Positions 24,201 to 33,050 of a stretch of 64,000 bases of DNA are shown here, piece by piece. Numbering within the stretch: position 1 is the stretch's first letter; each line of letters opens with the position of its first letter. A model generated the notes under the pieces. The model was not told the DNA's origin. It saw nothing but the letters and a program-made list of their open reading frames with translations, and searched no databases. Both the position numbers and the translations under genes were made by a program. Source of the DNA: Cyprinodon diabolis (taxonomy: Eukaryota > Chordata > Actinopteri > Cyprinodontiformes > Cyprinodontidae); contig CM060080.1 of NCBI GenBank assembly GCA_030533445.1, positions 36,346,380-36,410,379 on the forward strand, in the 5' to 3' direction.

Positions 24201-26879
24201 GCATACACATGTTCCTACACCTCCCACACAGCTGTACCAGTGCTGAGCATGAGGCACACAATCAGCTCAGTCCCAATTTCGTGAGCCAACAACCCAGACA
24301 AGTAACAACAGCATGCATGTTAGTGAAAAAACAAGAAGGAATCGTTTTAAAACTTCTGTGAGACAATGGATATGTGAGACAATGGATTTGACATTCTTTA
24401 TGTGCTTAAAGCATAATGGGTTCACATTTGAGTTCACAAGCTCTACACCAGACCTAGGTGCTGTTCAGAACCTCTCACATCTTTTTCCCCCTCCTTCTTT
24501 TTCACTCCCTGACAGGAAACACTGATTACATTACAGAAGCATCAGTGCAGCAGCAGCACTCTAACACAATATCACTGACTGACACTCAAACCTGAAGCCT
24601 TCGTTACTTAAAGAGACATGAAAAAAAGAGCAAGAGATGAAAAGCGCTGGATGAAAATCCTCGAGAGGAACAAAATCATTCTGGACTTCCTCAGAGAGGA
24701 GACAACATTAGGTGCTGAAAACAGATCACAATTCTCAGCTCTAATCCTTACGACATCCGAGCTGGTTAAATAACAAAGAGACAGCAATAGATCAGGCTTT
24801 TTCTGGATAATGACGTTTTTCCAGCTTTCTCTGAAGTCCGACCTGCTGCTCGCAATCATGACCAAGTCCTTTTTGTTTTATCTGCAAACTTTAACAAACA
24901 AAACAAAACAAATTCGCTGCTGGTTCTTTGATATAAGTAATTTTAAATCCAAAATAAAGTGAAAGAATCAAAGGATTATTAACACCAATCTGTATTTCAC
25001 TATTACTTAGAAAGTGCACCAAAGTGCACTTGCAGGTGGGTATTTAAGATAGACCCCAATTAGAGGGATTTCTGGTTCTGACACAGTCAACCAAGAGATT
25101 TCCAATAAGCCAATTAATGACAGTTCATATATCTAAATAATGTAAATGGAGTCAATACCTATAGGTTTATTTTCAGGTAAAATAAAAGGTGTGAAAGGAA
25201 AATAGTGAAATCTTTAATTTTACATGAGCAACATGTGAAATTGTCCACCATGTAAACCAGTTCATCCCAGTCAGAAAAGTGTTATCATCTTGCAAATTAC
25301 AGCTCAGTGGAAGTTATCCTAAAAATCAGCCTAATTGTTAAATAAAAGCCGAAAGACCTATGAGCAACATTCAAATAAAAACCTTTAAGGGAAAGTCCTT
25401 CAAACAAATGACAAAAAAGAAAGAAAGATATTCCTCAAAGAAGATGCAGAGCTTTATGTTGTCTTGCATGATGGTGGAGGGGTGATGATTTAGGCTCCTG
25501 CATTGACTGCTCTGCTGTCAAATGCAAACCAAACTGTACAGCGACCCAAAACAAAGCAGTAAAATACAGCATGATGGCTTCCAGACACGGATTTAGGACA
25601 AGTCAAAGGCCTCAATTTAAATCAAACATTGGGAACAAGCTGTGTAGGAATAAATCAATGCACCTCTCCAGGGGCTGAAGAAATGCTGTAAAAAAAAAGG
25701 GTCAAAATGTCTCTATAATAATGCCAGAGATTGATAAAAACAATAAATCCTACTAAAAAGCAGCTTCTTTCGTACCGTAGTAGTTCTACAAGCAGCTAAA
25801 TCATTGTGTTAGACACTAGTAAGGAGTTGTGAATTGACCCTGCAGGAAACAAGGGATCCTAAAGAAATGTGTTGAGTTAGTTTTACTCAATATAAATGTC
25901 TGAACCATTGGTTTCCTCTGGGCCCACGCAAGCATCTGCTTCAACAATAAAAACGGCACAAAAAAAAGCAGCTGAGGATGGAAATGCAGCATTCTGGGTC
26001 TGCAGACGCGTTTACATCGGTGGTTAGGGGAAACCTCAGGCAACAGCTTATAGATCAGTGAATCCAAGCTTCTTGCTCCAGAGACGGTTTTAAATAAAGC
26101 AGCATATGAGCTCCCTCCCCTCATCGCTGCAGTTATTTGTTGGTCCCTCATTCATATCTTGTGTTGTTATTTCAAAAACATGAAAAAAGTATGACCTGCA
26201 ACCCTGACTTTTCTATTACAAGTCGTTCCACAGCAGAAACACAGCTATTTTAAAATCCAGAGCAGCCGAGCCACAGGTGGATCACGGCCTACCAGCTTAG
26301 CTACAAACGCAAGAGATTGGATGGGAGGCAAACAGGCAGGGCAGCTGTCCAGATCGGTCAGACTGTGAACATCCAGGGAATGTGTAAGTGATCCCAGTTA
26401 CTCATAGAGGGTGTGGATCGGTGTCAGGGCTCAGCTGCTGGGAGAACACGAGTGATCTTATCACAGAAATTCACACGGAAAGACCATTTTCAAAAAAACC
26501 TGTGTGGATATGAAGATTTAAAGATCAGCTGTAGAGAAGTTCTGATGTTCTTTGTTTTCTTTTTAAGTAGAAAGGGTGTTTTTCATTCAGGCTCACTCAA
26601 CCCTGCCAAAGTTACACAATTGCTCTCTCATTATAGCTCACCTTCTGTACCCTTTCCCCCACTGCAAAATAGAATTTCGTCTCAAGAATCTGTCATGGAG
26701 GACACAGCCTGTTTATTATGCAGGCGCTCACCTGCGAGGGCCTTGATGCGCGAGCGCTCAAACAGCCGGGCAGAGCTGTTGTCATTGTCGAGCTCCTCAT
26801 CAGAGAGGTCGAAGCGGGTGTTGATGTGGCTGTACTGCTGCGTGATCTCCACATTGTCGAAATCTGTGGTGGAAGTCAT
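201..26879 (-). CDS. sptb: Beta-spectrin, erythrocytic type (N-terminal 1,288 residues; gene runs off left edge)
   Basis: Beta-spectrin pairs with alpha-spectrin and crosslinks short actin filaments under the plasma membrane. Seventeen coding exons join in frame (3,864 bp): 26879-26732, 14801-14650, 14531-14358, 11936-11839, 10423-10343, 10225-10110, 9971-9859, 9783-9596, 9484-9367, 7936-7778, 7582-7280, 7205-7055, 6625-5755, 5635-5498, 4454-3695, 3474-3272 and 291-201. Residues about 50-280 hold two calponin-homology domains ([50 protein letters not shown]); from about 295 onward come 106-residue triple-helix spectrin repeats. The start MTSTTDFDN, the stretch [22 protein letters not shown] with small changes, [20 protein letters not shown] and [23 protein letters not shown] match SPTB better than SPTBN1, SPTBN2 or SPTBN4 as I remember them. 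Later repeats, the ankyrin-binding repeats and the C-terminus lie outside the window. All junction phases agree, with no stop or frameshift. One intron uses a GC donor. In zebrafish, loss of sptb (riesling) causes anaemia. Confidence 0.9.
292..3271 (-). other. sptb intron (exon 16 to 17)
   Basis: AT-rich intron with no coding exon that I can see. It holds a fold-back structure at 1712-1894. The stretch at about 2160-2760 has the vocabulary of a dispersed fish DNA transposon (repeated GATCTGAT-type words in both orientations), but I could not define its ends. Confidence 0.6.
1712..1894. repeat. Imperfect fold-back (inverted repeat) element
   Basis: The left arm at about 1712-1781 (ATAATTTTGAGAGTAAAATA, then AATGTATTGGAG, ending ACTGATGTT) is matched by the reverse complement of about 1838-1894 (AACATCAGTG, then CTCCAAGACATTT, ending AAAATTAT). 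The arms differ by scattered substitutions and a small gap. This is the form of a short non-autonomous DNA element. Confidence 0.6.
3272..3474 (-). CDS. sptb: sptb coding exon 16 (spectrin repeats 9-10)
   Basis: The 203 bp exon has acceptor TTGTTGCAG|GAGTAT and donor GACAG|GTGGTG (phase 2). It encodes [40 protein letters not shown] and [14 protein letters not shown]. Confidence 0.93.
3695..4454 (-). CDS. sptb: sptb coding exon 15 (spectrin repeats 7 to 9)
   Basis: The 760 bp exon has acceptor TTTTTTAG|ATGGGA and donor AACCAG|GTAATC. It encodes [40 protein letters not shown] and [20 protein letters not shown], ending [15 protein letters not shown]. The spacing of W and L heptads fits consecutive 106-residue repeats. 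Confidence 0.95.
4455..5497 (-). other. sptb intron, nothing distinctive
   Basis: AT-rich intron sequence. I see no exon, RNA gene or well-bounded repeat; open frames here match nothing I recognise. Confidence 0.55.
5498..5635 (-). CDS. sptb: sptb coding exon 14 (spectrin repeats 6-7)
   Basis: The 138 bp exon has acceptor TTTGCAG|GTTGAG and donor AAGAG|GTACTT. It encodes [20 protein letters not shown] then [20 protein letters not shown] and TRLNK. This segment is less conserved than its neighbours but keeps repeat length and phase. Confidence 0.92.
5755..6625 (-). CDS. sptb: sptb coding exon 13 (spectrin repeats 3 to 6)
   Basis: The 871 bp exon, the largest in this gene here, has acceptor TTTGCAG|GTTATA and donor AACAG|GTAGAA. 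It encodes [20 protein letters not shown] through [20 protein letters not shown] and EDLEVVQN. It contains the typical spectrin-repeat tryptophans ([33 protein letters not shown]). No stops or shifts. Confidence 0.95.
7055..7205 (-). CDS. sptb: sptb coding exon 12 (spectrin repeat 3)
   Basis: The 151 bp exon has acceptor TGTTCAG|GCTCGA and a strong donor GATA|GTAAGT (phase 1). It encodes [20 protein letters not shown] then [20 protein letters not shown] and ALKFANGD. Confidence 0.93.
7280..7582 (-). CDS. sptb: sptb coding exon 11 (spectrin repeats 2-3)
   Basis: The 303 bp exon (101 codons, phase 0 to 0) has acceptor CTCCTCAG|GATAAC and donor ATGAAG|GTATGA. It runs from [20 protein letters not shown] to [11 protein letters not shown] and spans the end of repeat 2 and start of repeat 3. 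The frame is clean throughout. Confidence 0.94.
7778..7936 (-). CDS. sptb: sptb coding exon 10 (spectrin repeats 1-2)
   Basis: The 159 bp exon (53 codons, phase 0 to 0) has acceptor CTGTGCAG|GCCTGG and donor GCTCAG|GTTGGC. It encodes [40 protein letters not shown] and [13 protein letters not shown]. Confidence 0.95.
7937..9366 (-). other. sptb intron (exon 9 to 10), nothing distinctive
   Basis: About 1.4 kb, with simple A- and T-runs only. No exon or bounded repeat seen. Confidence 0.55.
9367..9484 (-). CDS. sptb: sptb coding exon 9 (spectrin repeat 1)
   Basis: The 118 bp exon has acceptor TTTTTTAAG|GTTTCA and donor AACAGG|GTGAGA. It encodes [20 protein letters not shown] then [19 protein letters not shown]. 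Confidence 0.94.
9596..9783 (-). CDS. sptb: sptb coding exon 8 (start of spectrin repeat 1)
   Basis: The 188 bp exon has acceptor TTTCTCCAG|GTTCTG and donor CCCAA|GTGAGT (phase 2). It encodes [40 protein letters not shown] and the [18 protein letters not shown] region. Repeats 1-2 of beta-spectrin are the nucleation site for pairing with alpha-spectrin. Confidence 0.95.
9859..9971 (-). CDS. sptb: sptb coding exon 7 (end of CH2)
   Basis: The 113 bp exon has acceptor CTTTCCAG|ATGTTT and donor GGAAAG|GTTAGA. It encodes [20 protein letters not shown] then [17 protein letters not shown], the end of CH2 and the linker into repeat 1. The VFTENPDE stretch is diagnostic for the erythroid paralogue. 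Confidence 0.95.
10110..10225 (-). CDS. sptb: sptb coding exon 6 (CH2), followed by a GC donor
   Basis: The 116 bp exon has acceptor CTTCCAG|GCCAGA and encodes [20 protein letters not shown] through KLLDPE. The 5' splice site reads GAAG|GCGAGT, not GT. The next exon starts AT GTT TTC, completing D-V-F exactly as in SPTB, so the GC-AG junction is required by the protein. Confidence 0.92.
10343..10423 (-). CDS. sptb: sptb coding exon 5 (CH2)
   Basis: The 81 bp exon has acceptor TTTCACAG|ATACCC and donor CACCG|GTATGG. It encodes [20 protein letters not shown] then ALIHKHR, the core of the second calponin-homology domain. Confidence 0.93.
10424..14357 (-). other. sptb introns flanking exon 4
   Basis: Two introns (10424-11838 and 11937-14357). 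They contain poly-T runs near 10740 and 11698. A GC-richer block at about 13085-13560 stands out from its surroundings and reads like a dispersed repeat inserted in the intron, but its ends are not clear to me. Confidence 0.45.
11839..11936 (-). CDS. sptb: sptb coding exon 4 (CH1-CH2 linker, start of CH2)
   Basis: The 98 bp exon has acceptor CCTCAG|ATCCAG and donor GCAGG|GTAAGT, ending in phase 2. It encodes [20 protein letters not shown] then [12 protein letters not shown]. The linker between the two CH domains is two residues longer than in the human SPTB I remember, which accounts for 6 extra bases with no frame change. Confidence 0.92.
14358..14531 (-). CDS. sptb: sptb coding exon 3 (second half of CH1)
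   Basis: The 174 bp exon (58 codons, phase 0 to 0) has acceptor TTTGTAG|CCAAAG and donor TTCCAG|GTAAAC. It encodes [20 protein letters not shown] through [12 protein letters not shown], the end of CH1. This segment is nearly invariant among beta-spectrins. Confidence 0.95.
14650..14801 (-). CDS. sptb: sptb coding exon 2 (first half of CH1)
   Basis: The exon is 152 bp, entered in phase 1 and left in phase 0, with acceptor CTCCAG|ATGAGC and donor GTCTG|GTAAGC. It encodes [16 protein letters not shown] through [20 protein letters not shown], the start of the first calponin-homology domain of the actin-binding head. Both alternative first exons (26.8 kb and 23.4 kb) end in the phase this exon needs. 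Confidence 0.95.
19462..19800 (-). repeat. tRNA-headed SINE-like repeat with L2-type tail
   Basis: Read on the minus strand, it starts GGGGCTGCGCAGTGGAGCAA, has a pol III B-box-like GGTTTCGATTCC, continues through a ...TTCTCCCTGTG... and CTTCCTCCCACAGTCC body, and ends near GAAGATGGATGAAT. The order of tRNA-like head, common body and GGATG-type tail is that of an abundant fish repeat whose 3' end resembles L2-clade LINEs. Family name not assigned. Confidence 0.7.
21490..21869. mobile_element. hAT-type MITE, copy 1
   Basis: The ends TAGGGCTGACACAATTAATC and (reverse complement of the right end) AAGAGCTGCAACCAATGATC are inverted repeats. Flanking 8-mers GTTGGAGC (21482-21489) and GTTGAAGC (21870-21877) differ at one base, fitting the 8 bp target duplication of hAT elements. 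The interior shares words with copy 2 at 27.5 kb, such as CAATATGCTC. No coding capacity. Confidence 0.8.
23361..23898 (-). CDS. sptb: Alternative first exon of beta-spectrin, inside sptb intron 1
   Basis: The 3' part encodes ...LDGRFRQLQ and then a donor, CTGCAAG|GTAACC, in phase 1, the same phase as the main exon 1. Splicing to exon 2 would give [18 protein letters not shown]. The human SPTBN1 short isoform begins with a different exon ending LEGRFKQLQ before DEREAVQ, so this is very probably the equivalent exon. The start is uncertain: ATG at 23460 gives a 33-residue head (close to the SPTBN1 length), while the in-frame ATG at 23898 gives 179 residues rich in Ser, Pro and Arg. The surrounding 23.4-23.9 kb is GC-rich, so open frames here are weak evidence; the 3' 100 bp is the supported part. 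It may have its own promoter upstream (near 24.0 kb, CT-rich). Confidence 0.72.
23899..26731 (-). other. sptb intron 1, part between the two first exons
   Basis: The segment next to the alternative exon (23.98-24.11 kb) is strongly CT-rich on the plus strand. The remainder shows no exon. The stretch about 25.2-25.7 kb has faint similarity to the decayed dispersed repeat seen elsewhere in the window. Confidence 0.45.
26732..26879 (-). CDS. sptb: sptb coding exon 1 (main start)
   Basis: ATG at 26879 opens 49 residues that end RIKALA, then one base of a split codon; the donor is GCAG|GTGAGC (phase 1). The start is supported by homology to the beta-spectrin N-terminus ([19 protein letters not shown]). 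On the 5' side a good acceptor (TTTTATTCTGTTTCAG, near 26997) suggests the exon also carries 5' UTR and that a non-coding exon and promoter lie further upstream, to the right. Confidence 0.9.
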
Positions 26880-27498
26880 GGCGGTAGCCAGCGTGGAGGG
26901 CGGCTGCGGAGGGGCGGACGGCAGGAGGCGTCCTCAGATGCTCCGGGTGAAGAAGCTGGTGGAAGGATGGGATGAAATAGCTGAATGGGTCTGAAACAGA
27001 ATAAAAATTAAACAATATTTATAGTCATAAGTGATATATATGGTGTGATCTGACTGATTTAATATTGAGAAAAGGTTGGCCTTTTAGATTTGCAGTAAAT
27101 CTGCTCCCAAGATATCGTCTTACCTGTTTAAAATTAACGTGCTATGGTTACCTGTATGAAAATCTCATTAACTTAATGATGCATTTGTTCAGGGATGTTA
27201 CAACAAGCAGCACAGTTTGTTTATGTAAATAAAAACTTTGGGGCACAAGTTCATGATCCTGTCAGGAAGTTTGTTTATTTCCTTTATGGCAGCATTGATA
27301 GATAGTTGGTTGGTTTCCGAGCACAGACTCTTAAACATAAACAAGATGTTTCTATAGGGTTGATTTCTGCATTCAGAGATGTTTTTTTGTTCTGCTTCAT
27401 CTATAGCCAAACCAGTGTAGATGTGTGTTTGGGATTTATTTCTTGTTATTAAGAATTAAGAGTGTCTGCATTTTTATTTTTATCTCTATGTTTTACAC

Positions 27499-27790
27499 TA
27501 GGGCTGAAACGGAATTAGATTAATCAATTATTTAAATAATCGTCAACTACTTTAATAATCGATCAAAATTGTAATAAAAAACATTTATAAACATTTTACA
27601 TTTAAGATTAAAAAAAAAATGTCTGTCAATATGCTCTATACAGAACTATTCAAGTGGAAAAGTTTTAGTTTCACCTGATTTGATTTGTATAAAAAAACTT
27701 CTTTAAGGAACCTTTAGTTATCAATAACTAATCGATAAAACTAATGGACGAATTCATCGATTTGCAAAACAATCGTTAGCTGCAGCCCTA
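27499..27790. mobile_element. hAT-type MITE, copy 2
   Basis: A 292 bp element with perfect terminal TAGGGCTG / CAGCCCTA, flanked by near-identical 8-mers TTTTACAC and TTATACAC (one mismatch). The interior is homologous to the 21.49 kb copy (CAATATGCTC, then CTTCTTTAAGGAAC against TTCTTTAAGAAAC). No open frame. The cleaner ends suggest it is younger than copy 1. Confidence 0.85.
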
Positions 27791-27883
27791 TTATACACTA
27801 ACCACTGTCAGCAACTTAGACCCTCAGCATGATACTAAGAACACAGCTGCTGCTGTGATTTTCAGTTTGTGTTCATGTAGATA

Positions 27884-28479
27884 TTAAGCTATACAGGACG
27901 ATCTTTTGTTTTCGGGTGGATCATCAAAATAAGTGGTCCTCCTAATCGTCAATCATTCTATTGATATGTTTACGTAAGGCTGTTCTACGTGCTCGTGCAC
28001 ATGTGCATTTTGACACGTAAATCTGTGGTGAGCTACGGTTTCAGACAGTCATTGAAGCTCACCTTTCTCACCACGGTGCTTGAAAAATGGAGAGCCTGTG
28101 GAGAGCTCTCCTTGCAAAGCATTATGGGATTTACTGTCACAGCGGCCCGCTGTTGCCATAGGCTGGTGCTACCCGACATAGGCAACTAACAACAAAGATG
28201 GTGCAGGCAACGCTCAGTGGAGCTGCATGACCAACGGGGAGCAAATAGCAGTGGTCATCTGTCCACTACATAGTCCTCACTCTATATAGTGATTGAGGGA
28301 GCAGACGTTCGGCCACATTAATCTTACATGAGCTATGAGGACAGCAATTTTTAAACAGAGGAGAAATCAGGTCGTTTAATAGGCGTTCCCTCACGGGAGT
28401 GGGAACAGGGTTATGCATGTGCATTTTTTTAAGTAGAGAGGGCAGGTCTTTTAAAAAAAATCCTCCACAATACCTTTAA
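27884..28479. mobile_element. TTAA-flanked non-autonomous element, copy A
   Basis: Bounded by TTAA on both sides (27884-27887 and 28476-28479), as expected for piggyBac-type insertion. Its left part (GGTGGATCATCAAAATAAGT, CCTCCTAATCGTCAATCATT) is the reverse complement of the right part of the 52.66 kb element. It encodes nothing recognisable. Confidence 0.65.
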
Positions 28480-28849
28480 GCTTGAAAATGTCAACAATGC
28501 CATTTAACTCTGTTATAATAAACTGGCTTAACTGGAGGTGATGAGACTGCTGTACCCAAGATAATTCACCCAAACACAAACCATGTCAGGTGTCTGAATG
28601 GAAGAAGATGGTTAGGATGAGACCAGTAACAAGAGACCAACCATAATAAATGAACTCTAACACATCTGATCAGAAGAGTGGTCAAATATCCATCCAGGAA
28701 CTTGTTGATGTCTAAAACAAAGTATGTTGGTTATCTAATTAATAAAAGAAACACTCAAACCGATCAGTTTAAATTACATTCATGCTTATTAGGTGTATAT
28801 TTAAGCTTTTGAATAGACCGCTTATTTATAATACAGTAAGTTTAATATC

Positions 28850-29636
28850 TGTTGTGCAGATCTGCTCATTACTTCAGATTGAGGGTGCATGAACAGACAT
28901 TTGTGTGTGCACATACACACACACATTTCAGTGTGCCACTCTGCAGCACTTCTTAGCAGGTGAAAGAAATCTGGCCCAATCAGCAGCACCCTCAACTCAG
29001 GTAATAAGGAATCCACAAACAGCATTACTGGTTTTGCAACAGAGCTGAGGAAGGCAAACACAGCCTCCAAAGCAGCATTTCATGGAAAAGGACTTTAAAG
29101 GACTACCGGTAAGCCATTAACTGGGCTCAATTGATTGCAATTTAACTGTAGTTTCAGATTAGAGAATTTAAATGCAGAATTTATGGAAGTAAAAGTTTGC
29201 ACTGCTAGTTTTACAGTTTGGTTCCACTAAATGTATCTTAAGAATTCTAATGTTAAAACTTATGTCCTAAGAAAAAGAAGAAAATGTAATTCTAAAATGT
29301 TTGGTTTTGTTTGGTTCAAATAGCCAGCCAACCAATACACCAGATATGGAATTGAATAATTTAACACTTGAATTTATGGTTAAAATCATAAAAGAAATGT
29401 ATGTTTAAGATTAAAAATTGAATTAGTCATTAAGATAATTATAAACTTTGAACCAAATGTTTAAAATGTATGTTAAAGTATTTTGTATGTGTTTTGTAGG
29501 TTTTTCACCTGCTCTGCTCTGATCTGTTTATTGGTTCTCACTCATTGGTGAAAATAAAAAGACTGAGTGAATTCCTGATGTCTTCAAGTCCTCCTTTTCA
29601 AGTGTAGGAAGCCATGAAATTATAGGACACTTGACA
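28850..29636 (+). repeat. 5' LTR of the BEL/Pao element
   Basis: 787 bp, starting TGTTGTGCAG and ending CACTTGACA (TG...CA ends). It contains a poly(A) signal AATAAA at 29553-29558. It pairs with 35781-36567; the visible differences are T/C at LTR base 6 and C/T near base 494 (TTTAACACT against TTTAATACT). Confidence 0.95.
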
Positions 29637-29813
29637 GTGAAAAACCGCTCCAACCAGAGGAGATTCCATTCTGCAACCAGAGACTGAAATCTGCTGTCTT
29701 CCAAAGGAGGAAAATGGCTGAATTAAAATCCCTTGATGACCTCAAAGCAGAGAGGACAATAGTAAAAAGACTTTTCTCCCGTTTTGCAAATAACATTATG
29801 AGGACCTGGAGAC

Positions 29814-32800
29814 ATGGAGATGTCTAAAGAGGAATTGGAGGAGAACTACAAGAAGCTTACACTAGAGAGCTCCAAAGTTATGGAGGCAAATGAGGATGTG
29901 GAGGCTGCCTATATGGCTGAGTGCAAAGCAACTGTAGCTGAGGAGCTGAGTAATCTTCAGAAAGCTGACATAGAGAAGACGGAGAAAGAATGTGAACAAA
30001 AGCTTAAAGAAGCTAAACACCTTATCCGAGAGACAATGTGGGCCACATATGGAGAGAAAGAACTGTCCCTGGCTCTACAAGTTGCAGAGAATGAGTGCAA
30101 GAATGTTTCATCCATCGGGCCAGACACAACTCTGGAGGCATACGAGTTTATGCTCACCCATTTGGAGAAATTGATCCAGAAAGCCAAGGAGGCAAACCAA
30201 AATTGGAACCGTTGGGCCCCACCTGCTGAGGAAAAGGATTTTAATTATCATGTAAGGGAGCTGGAGGTGTGCCTCCCTAGGCTGATATCCCAAAAGGCTG
30301 TCTTCATTGAAGCAGCAAGTAAGAAGGACACAAGAGAGGAAAACGCCTTAGTCTACAGTCTACCTCCAGCAGCTGCAATAAAACTGAAAGCCACAGCTTT
30401 ACCAAAGTTTTGTGGAAGTAAACGAGACTATTACAGATGGAGAAAAGAATGGGAGGCTCTCCAGAAGCAAGGTGAACCATCTGGTTCGAAAGAAGTAAAG
30501 AAGTTTCAGTTGCTTGATAGTCTTGATGAGAAAGTGGCTAAGGATTTACGCCTGTCAACATACAATTCATCAGATGAGATCTTCAGAGTCCTGGACAATC
30601 GTTTTGGGAACAAAGCAACCATTGCTCTAGAGATTATTGAAGAATTACAAGCAATTCCACCAGTGAGAAATGGTCAACCTAGACGAATAATAGAACTCAT
30701 CCAAACTTTGGAGAAGGCTCTTAGTGACTTAAATGAGCTAGGAAATGTAGATGCCATAAAGAATCCACTGGTGACGAAATCCATAGAGAGTAAGCTTTCA
30801 GAAACCTTAAAGAAAGACTGGCTCACCTATAATGCAACTGAGAAAGACGACACTAGTCACCAGAATTACTTTGACAAGCTTATGGTGTTCCTTAGATCAC
30901 AAGAATCCATATATGAACAACTAGATCAACTGAAAGATCTCGTTGAACCAATGACAGAGAAATCCAAGTTCTTAAAATGTGCCAGAACCAAGACAACCAA
31001 GCACAGCAGTGACATATCAGGCTGCATTGTTTGTGGTGATCCAAAGCACAGGAAGAAACTGTATTTCTGCAGAACATTTAGAATGAATCTAAAGCCATCA
31101 GAGAAGAGGGATATAGTACAGCAGCTCGGTGCCTGCAAGAGATGCCTTGAAATCCATAATGGTGATTACTGTAAGAAATCTGACTACCTGTGCAAGAACC
31201 CAGAGTGTAAAGACAAACACCACTTTCTTCTTTGCTTACTCGCTAGACCACAGTCCCAAAGAACACCTAAATCTGGTTCAGAGAAAGCGGAGGGCAAAAG
31301 ACATACTGAAGCCCAAGAAGAGTTTCTTTCAAAACTCCCACCTGAGCTGGCTAAGCAATGTAAAGATGCCTTCTGCAATGTTGTGTCAAGGGCACACAAC
31401 TCCACTGTTATTAAGACAGGTCTTCTAGAGGAGAATGGCTTAAATGAGTATCCAGTTATCCTGATGATTCTTAACGTCACAGCCAATGATGGACAAAGAA
31501 TTGGAACCCTCATTGACCTGGCATCAGATACGAACTACATTACTCATAAAGCTGCAAGTAAGTTGAAACTTAGAAGTGAAGATGTAACACTTGTGGTCCA
31601 TGGTGTTGGAGGGATGCAGGTGTCTGTTGAAACGAAGCGCTATCTCCTTAAGATACGTGTCAATACACCAAAAGGGACCCTCAAATCACATCAACTGATC
31701 TGCTATGGGCTTGACAAGATTGCAGAAGTTCATAGACATGTCCCTGCCACAAAGTTTCAGAGAATTTTTCCAGATGTCTCCTTGAAAGACCTTACAAGAC
31801 CTAAAGAGATACAGCTCCTGATTAGCCACAAAGAAGGTCAACTTGTACCTCAGAAAGTTCGCTCTGTCGGGGACCTAGTGTTATGGGATGGCGCACTTGG
31901 CAAGACGATTGGAGGCACACATCCGGACCTCTTTGAAGAAGTTACCTTAATGGCCCATACATCAGAAACACACTTTGCAAGATCAATGAGGACTGCAGCA
32001 GTCAAGTACAGTGAACTCACCTCCCAATCTTCAGTTTCCTGTCAATCTCCCAGTCATCCTTTCATCCAATCCAACGCAGCCACTACCGGCAAAGACTTTA
32101 TGAAGTGGTGGGAATGGGAAAGCATCGGAGCAGCCTGCGTGCCAAAATGTGGAGGATGTCGCTGCGGGAATTGCCAACCCGGAGGGAAGGAAATGTCTTT
32201 GGCTGAGGAGAAAGAGATGGAGATGGTGAGAAATGGCTTAACATATGTGAATGGTGACCACCACACTCCTGAACCACACTGGCATGCCACATATCCATGG
32301 ACTGAAGATTTGGCTTCTCTCCCCAACAATAGGAAAGCAGTAGAATCAACATTTCTCAGGACGGAAAAACAGTTGGCAAAGGATCCAGAGTGGAGATTGG
32401 CCTATGCTTCACAAGTCCATGAAATGGTCGATCGCAAAGCTGCAGTGAAACTGTCCAAAGAAGTACTGCAAAGCTGGACTGGGCCGGTGTGGTATATAAG
32501 TCATCTGATTGCCCTAAATCCACATTCCATATCTACTCCGGTGAGGCTAGTGTGGAACAGCAGCCAGAAGTACAGAGGTCTGAGTTTGAATGACATGTTG
32601 ATTAAAGGTCCTGATGTCTTAAATCCGATCAGAGCTGTCCTCCTGAGGTTCCGAGCTGGTGTCTTTGCTGCCCTTGGTGACATCCAAAAAATGTACAACT
32701 CTGTGTGGTTAGAAGAGAAAGAAGTTCATCTGCACAGGTTTCTGTGGCGTGACAGTGAGGATGCTGAAATAGAAGATTTTGCCATAACAAGGGTCAATAT

Positions 32801-33050
32801 CGGAGATAAACCTGCTGGCTGTATAGCACAAGTTGCCATGCGGGAGACTGCCAGCCTACCCCAATTCACACAATTCAAAGAGGAGAAACGTGTGCTGGAA
32901 GAAGATGTCTACGTCGATGACATCTTGACATCTCACAACAACCTTGATCACCTGAAACTCCTCACATCCAACATCGAGCAGATCCTTAAAGCTGGAGGAT
33001 TTTTTATGAAGCCCTGGGTCTACTCTAGTCAAAGTGGGAGGCAGGAGTGA
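29814..33050 (+). pseudogene. BEL/Pao gag-protease-reverse transcriptase (broken pol)
   Basis: A 1,078-codon frame. Residues about 1-190 are a helical Gag region; about 195-330 is DUF1759-like (PKFCGSKRDYYRWRKEW). About 400-475 is rich in Cys and His (CIVCGDPKH ... CKNPECKDKHHFLLC), a probable zinc-binding nucleic-acid region. The aspartic-protease motif is at residue 568, reading D-L-A instead of the usual D-S/T-G. Reverse transcriptase follows, with GDIQKMYNSV (motif A) and YVDD at 1033-1036 (motif C). The frame stops at TGA 33048-33050, inside the RT-RNase H connection. The 5' end is also disturbed: an ATG at 29714 opens a plausible Gag start in another frame that terminates shortly after 29814, so the real N-terminus was probably lost to a small indel. 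Confidence 0.9.

Larger units (their letters stand above)
26880..28849. other. 5' flank of sptb exon 1 up to the BEL element
   Basis: Just upstream of the start codon (26880-26960) the sequence is GC-rich. Beyond it lie a hAT MITE (27499-27790) and a TTAA-flanked element (27884-28479). No promoter motif can be assigned with confidence; an acceptor-like site near 26997 suggests the true transcription start is further right. Confidence 0.5.

Noticed and set aside
201..26879. Assignment to SPTBN1, SPTBN2 or SPTBN4
   Set aside because: All share the domain plan, but the N-terminus, VFTENPDE and FQEKGNLEV...SRMRANNQ agree better with erythrocytic SPTB as remembered. A phylogeny would settle it.
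26413..26994. 193-codon plus-strand frame over sptb exon 1
   Set aside because: Antisense to the first spectrin exon, and its composition follows that exon.
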